A DNA stretch of 9,354 bases from Pseudomonadota bacterium (GTDB lineage Bacteria; Pseudomonadota; Alphaproteobacteria; Sphingomonadales; Sphingomonadaceae). The DNA lies in NCBI GenBank assembly GCA_023386515.1, contig JAEWJQ010000347.1, positions 1 to 9,354 of the forward strand, in the 5' to 3' direction. This document shows, piece by piece, positions 7,682-9,354 of the stretch. Made by a program: the position numbers and the translations under genes. Within the stretch, counting starts at the first letter, position 1, and every line of letters begins with the position of its first letter. The notes beneath the pieces are model-generated. The model was given only the letters and a program-made list of their open reading frames with translations. It searched no databases and had not been told where the DNA came from.

Positions 7682-7939
7682 TCAGTCGACCAGCCGCCGC
7701 GATCGGAACCGCCACCAGCGACGCGGCGCGAACAGCGGGATGCCCTTGGCCTCCGTCGCGCGATACAGATCGCGCGCCAGCGAGCGCAACTGGCGATCGT
7801 TGAGTGCCAGATACACCCGCGTGTAATCGTCTTCGTGGAAGGCTTTGGTCGAGGTCGCGACCTGGAGCGTCAGGACCGTCCCGCCCCGCACCTGGTTGCG
7901 CCGCCATCCCACCAGGCCTCCGGCCATTTCACTGAGCAT
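7682..7939 (-). CDS. Small basic conserved-type hypothetical protein
   Basis: The 85-aa protein starts MLSEMAGGLVGWRRN and ends in an Arg/Trp-rich tail (LFAPRRWWRFRSRRLVD). No signal peptide, membrane helix or Cys is seen. The middle stretch ALNDRQLRSLARDLYRATEAKG looks like an amphipathic helix. From memory it resembles small hypothetical proteins common in sphingomonads, but no function is known and I did not check this by search. The ATG at 7939 is preceded by GGAGG only 4 nt upstream on the minus strand; the ATG four codons later (7927) is the alternative, with 16 nt spacing. A good sigma70-like promoter lies at 7988-8016 and a stem-loop follows the stop, so it is probably a single-gene transcript. 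Its divergent neighbour is a winged-helix gene. Confidence 0.68.
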   Translation of the reverse strand: MLSEMAGGLVGWRRNQVRGGTVLTLQVATSTKAFHEDDYTRVYLALNDRQLRSLARDLYRATEAKGIPLFAPRRWWRFRSRRLVD

Positions 7940-7979
7940 CGAACCTCCGGCACATCGGCCGAAATGCCGAGTCGGTCCT

Positions 7980-7988
7980 GTTAACCAT
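7980..7988. promoter_or_regulatory. GTTAACCAT element (CtrA half-site-like) in the 85-aa/winged-helix divergent gap
   Basis: This is an exact copy of the 9-mer at 4377-4385. It adjoins the -10 hexamer of the proposed minus-strand promoter on its downstream side, where the transcription start should be, so a bound protein there would more likely repress than activate the 85-aa gene. CtrA is the obvious candidate in an alphaproteobacterium, but this is inference from the motif alone. Confidence 0.4.
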
Positions 7989-8016
7989 ATATATCGAGCT
8001 CGGCTAGCGGCATCAA
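7988..8016 (-). promoter_or_regulatory. Sigma70-like promoter for the 85-aa gene
   Basis: Read on the minus strand, TTGATG (8016-8011), a 17-nt spacer and TATATA (7993-7988) make a near-consensus housekeeping promoter. The start point would be near 7981, giving a leader of about 40 nt before the ATG at 7939. The AT-rich -10 stands out against the GC-rich surroundings. Confidence 0.45.
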
Positions 8017-8032
8017 AGCGCGCGAAAGCATG

Positions 8033-8070
8033 TTCCCCCAATGGTTTGAGACAGCCAGTCCGAGGGGGAA
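8033..8070. repeat. Inverted repeat upstream of the winged-helix gene
   Basis: TTCCCCC (8033-8039) and GGGGGAA (8064-8070) are perfect 7-bp arms 24 bases apart, about 100-140 bp before the winged-helix start. It may be an operator for the regulator itself or a leader RNA stem; no direct evidence favours either. Confidence 0.3.
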
Positions 8071-8171
8071 ACGCAACGCGAACGCATTTTGCCGCAGCAG
8101 CGGGGCAGACCGGCTATGCGCCGGATCGTGCCCCCTTTCGCGCCGTCGCCAGATCGTCTTGGGGGCGCGGC

Positions 8172-8519
8172 ATGAGTTGCATATGCCCCGGTTGTGGCCT
8201 CAATATACAATCCGAACGCGTAATCGAAGACGGGCCCTTCACCTACGACCCGACGGTACCAGCTTTCCTGATCGATGGCAGTCGCATCACCTGTCGCCCG
8301 CAAGTGCGCGAGGTGCTGGGCAGCGTGATGCAGGCGCGTGGGCGGACGCTGGGTTTCGATGTCCTCGCCGATCGCCTCGGCTCGGTGGCGGCAGCGCCAT
8401 CACGCCTGATCGATGTCGCACTCTATGACATCCGGCGGATTTTCGCCGCGACACCCTATCCCTGCCCCGTCGAGCGGATCAGGGGCAAGGGCCTGCGCTG
8501 GTCGATGGCGGCGGCCTGA
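8172..8519 (+). CDS. Stand-alone winged-helix DNA-binding protein with N-terminal Cys cluster
   Basis: The 115-aa protein begins MSCICPGCGLNI, with Cys3, Cys5 and Cys8, and continues into a domain resembling the C-terminal DNA-binding domain of OmpR/PhoB regulators (about 24-111): an N-terminal beta-strand set (FTYDPTVPAFLIDGSRITC), helices through VREVLGSVMQARGRTLGFDVLADRLG, a recognition-helix region SRLIDVALYDIRRIFAA, and the closing wing VERIRGKGLRWS, a hallmark of the family. There is no receiver domain, so it is not an ordinary response regulator. The Cys cluster could bind a metal, but only three Cys are near and a fourth ligand (Cys41 or other) would be needed. The ATG at 8172 has a G-rich stretch (8161-8165) 6 nt upstream. 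It is divergent from the 85-aa gene with 232 bp between them. Its targets are unknown. Confidence 0.74.
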   Translation: MSCICPGCGLNIQSERVIEDGPFTYDPTVPAFLIDGSRITCRPQVREVLGSVMQARGRTLGFDVLADRLGSVAAAPSRLIDVALYDIRRIFAATPYPCPVERIRGKGLRWSMAAA

Positions 8520-8539
8520 GCTGATACCGGCGCGGCGGG

Positions 8540-8584
8540 CATGACAAAGCTGCCGCCCGACATACGGACGGCGGCTTGTCGCAT
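8540..8584. terminator. Stem-loop between two convergent genes, bidirectional terminator candidate
   Basis: GACAA (8543-8547) pairs with TTGTC (8576-8580), and GCCGCC (8552-8557) pairs with GGCGGC (8570-8575), with a 12-nt loop and a 4-nt bulge on the 5' side. CAT (8540-8542) and ATG (8582-8584) could extend it. It fills the 75-bp gap between the 3' ends of the winged-helix and PEP-CTERM genes and is therefore well placed to end both transcripts. No long T-run is seen. Confidence 0.45.
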
Positions 8585-8594
8585 GGGCAATGGC

Positions 8595-9185
8595 TCAGGC
8601 GAGAGCGCCGGCGGTGATCCGCTTGATCTTGGCATCGAACTTGGCGTCCGAGCTGCGCTTGGCGCGGCGCATCGCATAGCCGACCGCGCCCATGCCGAGG
8701 ATCATCATCGCCCAGGTGGCGGGCTCGGGCACGGCACCGGTCGGTCCGGCGTTGAGCGTGATGCCGTTGCTGAAGGTCGCCTGGAACCGCGTCGTGAGGG
8801 GGAAGAAATCCGCCCGGCCAGCGCGCGCTTCACTCTGCGTGAAATGATACTGGCCAACCGACAGCACATAATTGCCGGCGGTCAAATTGCCGGTCAACAG
8901 CGAGTTCAGGTCGAAGCGGCTGCGGTCGTCGTTGTGATCGACGAGAGCGCCGGTCAGGCCGGTCGTCGGTGAACCATCGTCCCGGAACAGGTAGACTTCC
9001 GGGTCGACGATGCCGAACAGCAAGGTGCTGTTGACCGCGATCGAATAGGATCCGCCGGTGAAGGAGAAATAATAGTCCTTCACCCCGGCAGAGCCAATGC
9101 TGCCATTGATCGTCGTCGCCGCAAAGGCATTCGGTGCGGCCAGCATCGCCAAGGCGGCGAGCGCAGTCTTCATCATCGTCTTCAT
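8595..9185 (-). CDS. PEP-CTERM sorting-domain secreted protein
   Basis: The 196-aa protein has a Sec signal peptide (MKTMMKTALAALAMLAAPNAFA, cut before ATT near residue 23). The mature part, with GVKDYYFSFTGGSYSIAV, DPEVYLFRDDGS and LTAGNYVLSVGQY, resembles pre-peptidase C-terminal (PPC-like) or DVUA0089-type beta-sandwich domains. The C-terminus has the PEP-CTERM signal: PEP at 153-155, a hydrophobic helix WAMMILGMGAVGYAM and Arg173-Arg174. Such proteins are thought to be processed by exosortase and linked to exopolysaccharide. About 19 residues follow the Arg/Lys cluster (SSDAKFDAKIKRITAGALA), longer than the usual short tail. The ATG at 9185 has AAGGGG about 7 nt upstream on the minus strand. 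The upstream region holds a CtrA-type box and repeated GTTCCGATTT elements. No exosortase gene lies in the window. Confidence 0.87.
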   Translation of the reverse strand: MKTMMKTALAALAMLAAPNAFAATTINGSIGSAGVKDYYFSFTGGSYSIAVNSTLLFGIVDPEVYLFRDDGSPTTGLTGALVDHNDDRSRFDLNSLLTGNLTAGNYVLSVGQYHFTQSEARAGRADFFPLTTRFQATFSNGITLNAGPTGAVPEPATWAMMILGMGAVGYAMRRAKRSSDAKFDAKIKRITAGALA

Positions 9186-9195
9186 CGCTTTTCCC

Positions 9196-9217
9196 CTTAA
9201 GTTAAGGTGACCTTAAC
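9196..9217. promoter_or_regulatory. CtrA-type box TTAA-N7-TTAA upstream of the PEP-CTERM gene
   Basis: TTAA at 9202-9205 and 9213-9216 are exactly seven bases apart, within the perfect odd palindrome GTTAAGGTGACCTTAAC (9201-9217, 8-bp arms around one base). A second overlapping palindrome, CTTAA-G-TTAAG, spans 9196-9206. TTAA-N7-TTAA is the full CtrA consensus of alphaproteobacteria. The box lies 17-31 bp before the PEP-CTERM start codon, close to the ribosome-binding site and so probably at or after the transcription start, where binding would repress; another dimeric repressor is possible. Confidence 0.5.
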
Positions 9218-9219
9218 AA

Positions 9220-9277
9220 AAATCGGAACGCTTGCGGATGGCCGATCTTAGGTTAATGCCTGTTCCAAATCGGAACG
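9220..9277. repeat. Direct repeat AAATCGGAACG with an inverted-repeat arm, upstream of the PEP-CTERM gene
   Basis: AAATCGGAACG occurs at 9220-9230 and 9267-9277, 47 bp apart from start to start. The second copy is also half of the inverted repeat GTTCC-AAATC-GGAAC (9262-9276). On the minus strand the copies read CGTTCCGATTT, 35-45 and 82-92 bp upstream of the PEP-CTERM ATG, positions usual for activator sites or a -35 region. A shorter copy, ATCGGAACG, lies at 5285-5293 before the methyltransferase gene. The binding protein is unknown. Confidence 0.42.
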
Positions 9278-9327
9278 TTGCTTATTGGTGCCTTCCGATG
9301 CCTGTAAAATCCCGCATGGCATTTGAG

Positions 9328-9341
9328 CGAGGCCTGCCTCG
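9328..9341. repeat. Short hairpin at the right end of the window
   Basis: CGAGGC (9328-9333) and GCCTCG (9336-9341) are separated by two bases. The stretch is nearly the same as the hairpin at the ugd 3' end (6238-6251). No gene is visible from 9186 to the window end, so this may lie at the edge of a gene outside it. Confidence 0.25.
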
Positions 9342-9354
9342 TGCACTGCAGAGA

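Noticed and set aside
7478..7984. Plus-strand frames of 168 and 106 codons across 7478-7984.
   Set aside because: Low-complexity Arg/Pro/Ser-rich translations, no ribosome-binding site, and they run through hairpins and opposite to the better-supported 85-aa gene.
9270..9292. Possible sigma54 promoter upstream of the PEP-CTERM gene, as known for some PEP-CTERM systems.
   Set aside because: On the minus strand GGCACCAATAAGC has nine bases between GG and GC, not ten, and the TTGC part of the -12 element is absent.
9220..9300. GGAAC elements read as EcfG (general stress sigma factor) -35 boxes, GGAAC-N16/17-CGTT.
   Set aside because: No CGTT-like -10 is found 16 or 17 bases downstream of any GGAAC copy on either strand here.
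1..9354. tRNA, rRNA, CRISPR arrays, insertion sequences, att sites and origins.
   Set aside because: No cloverleaf with a TTCRA loop, no regularly spaced repeats, no transposase or integrase sequence and no target duplications were seen on reading both strands.

Overview
The window is GC-rich DNA from a proteobacterium, most likely an alphaproteobacterium of the sphingomonad type (Sphingomonas or a relative). The best clue is the secreted protein at the right end: its tail PEPATWAMMILGMGAVGYAMRR is the PEP-CTERM form common in sphingomonads. Intergenic TTAA-N7-TTAA and TTAACCAT elements, which look like sites for the alphaproteobacterial regulator CtrA, agree with this. The assignment is by family recognition only; no search was run.

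Left part (1-1901, + strand): the 3' part of a GH88/GH105 unsaturated uronyl hydrolase, followed 14 bp later by a complete kduI. Together they take unsaturated oligouronides (pectin or rhamnogalacturonan lyase products) to 5-dehydro-4-deoxy-glucuronate and then to the KduD substrate. This is probably the end of a pectin-use operon that begins upstream of the window.

Middle (1960-5231, - strand): a 788-aa protein with an N-terminal HAD phosphatase-like domain and a long, poorly understood remainder, preceded by a 272-aa class I SAM-dependent methyltransferase. The order and orientation suggest a pair, perhaps for surface-glycan modification, but that role is inference. Divergent from them is a 245-aa secreted protein of unknown function (5448-6185, +). 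It converges on a full-length UDP-glucose 6-dehydrogenase (6250-7416, -), which supplies UDP-glucuronate for exopolysaccharide or LPS.

Right part (7417-9354): a 265-bp gap with several competing hairpins, an 85-aa basic protein (-), and a divergently transcribed 115-aa winged-helix protein with an N-terminal Cys cluster (+). It ends with a convergent PEP-CTERM secreted protein (-) whose upstream region is dense in inverted and direct repeats.

No rRNA, tRNA, CRISPR array, insertion sequence or phage structural gene was seen. No gap between genes exceeds 300 bp. The most interesting signals are regulatory: all eight TTAA tetramers I could find by eye lie between genes, one pair forms a perfect CtrA-type box before the PEP-CTERM gene, and two share the 9-mer GTTAACCAT. 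The multidomain HAD protein and the Cys-cluster winged-helix protein are the best candidates for uncharacterised biology.
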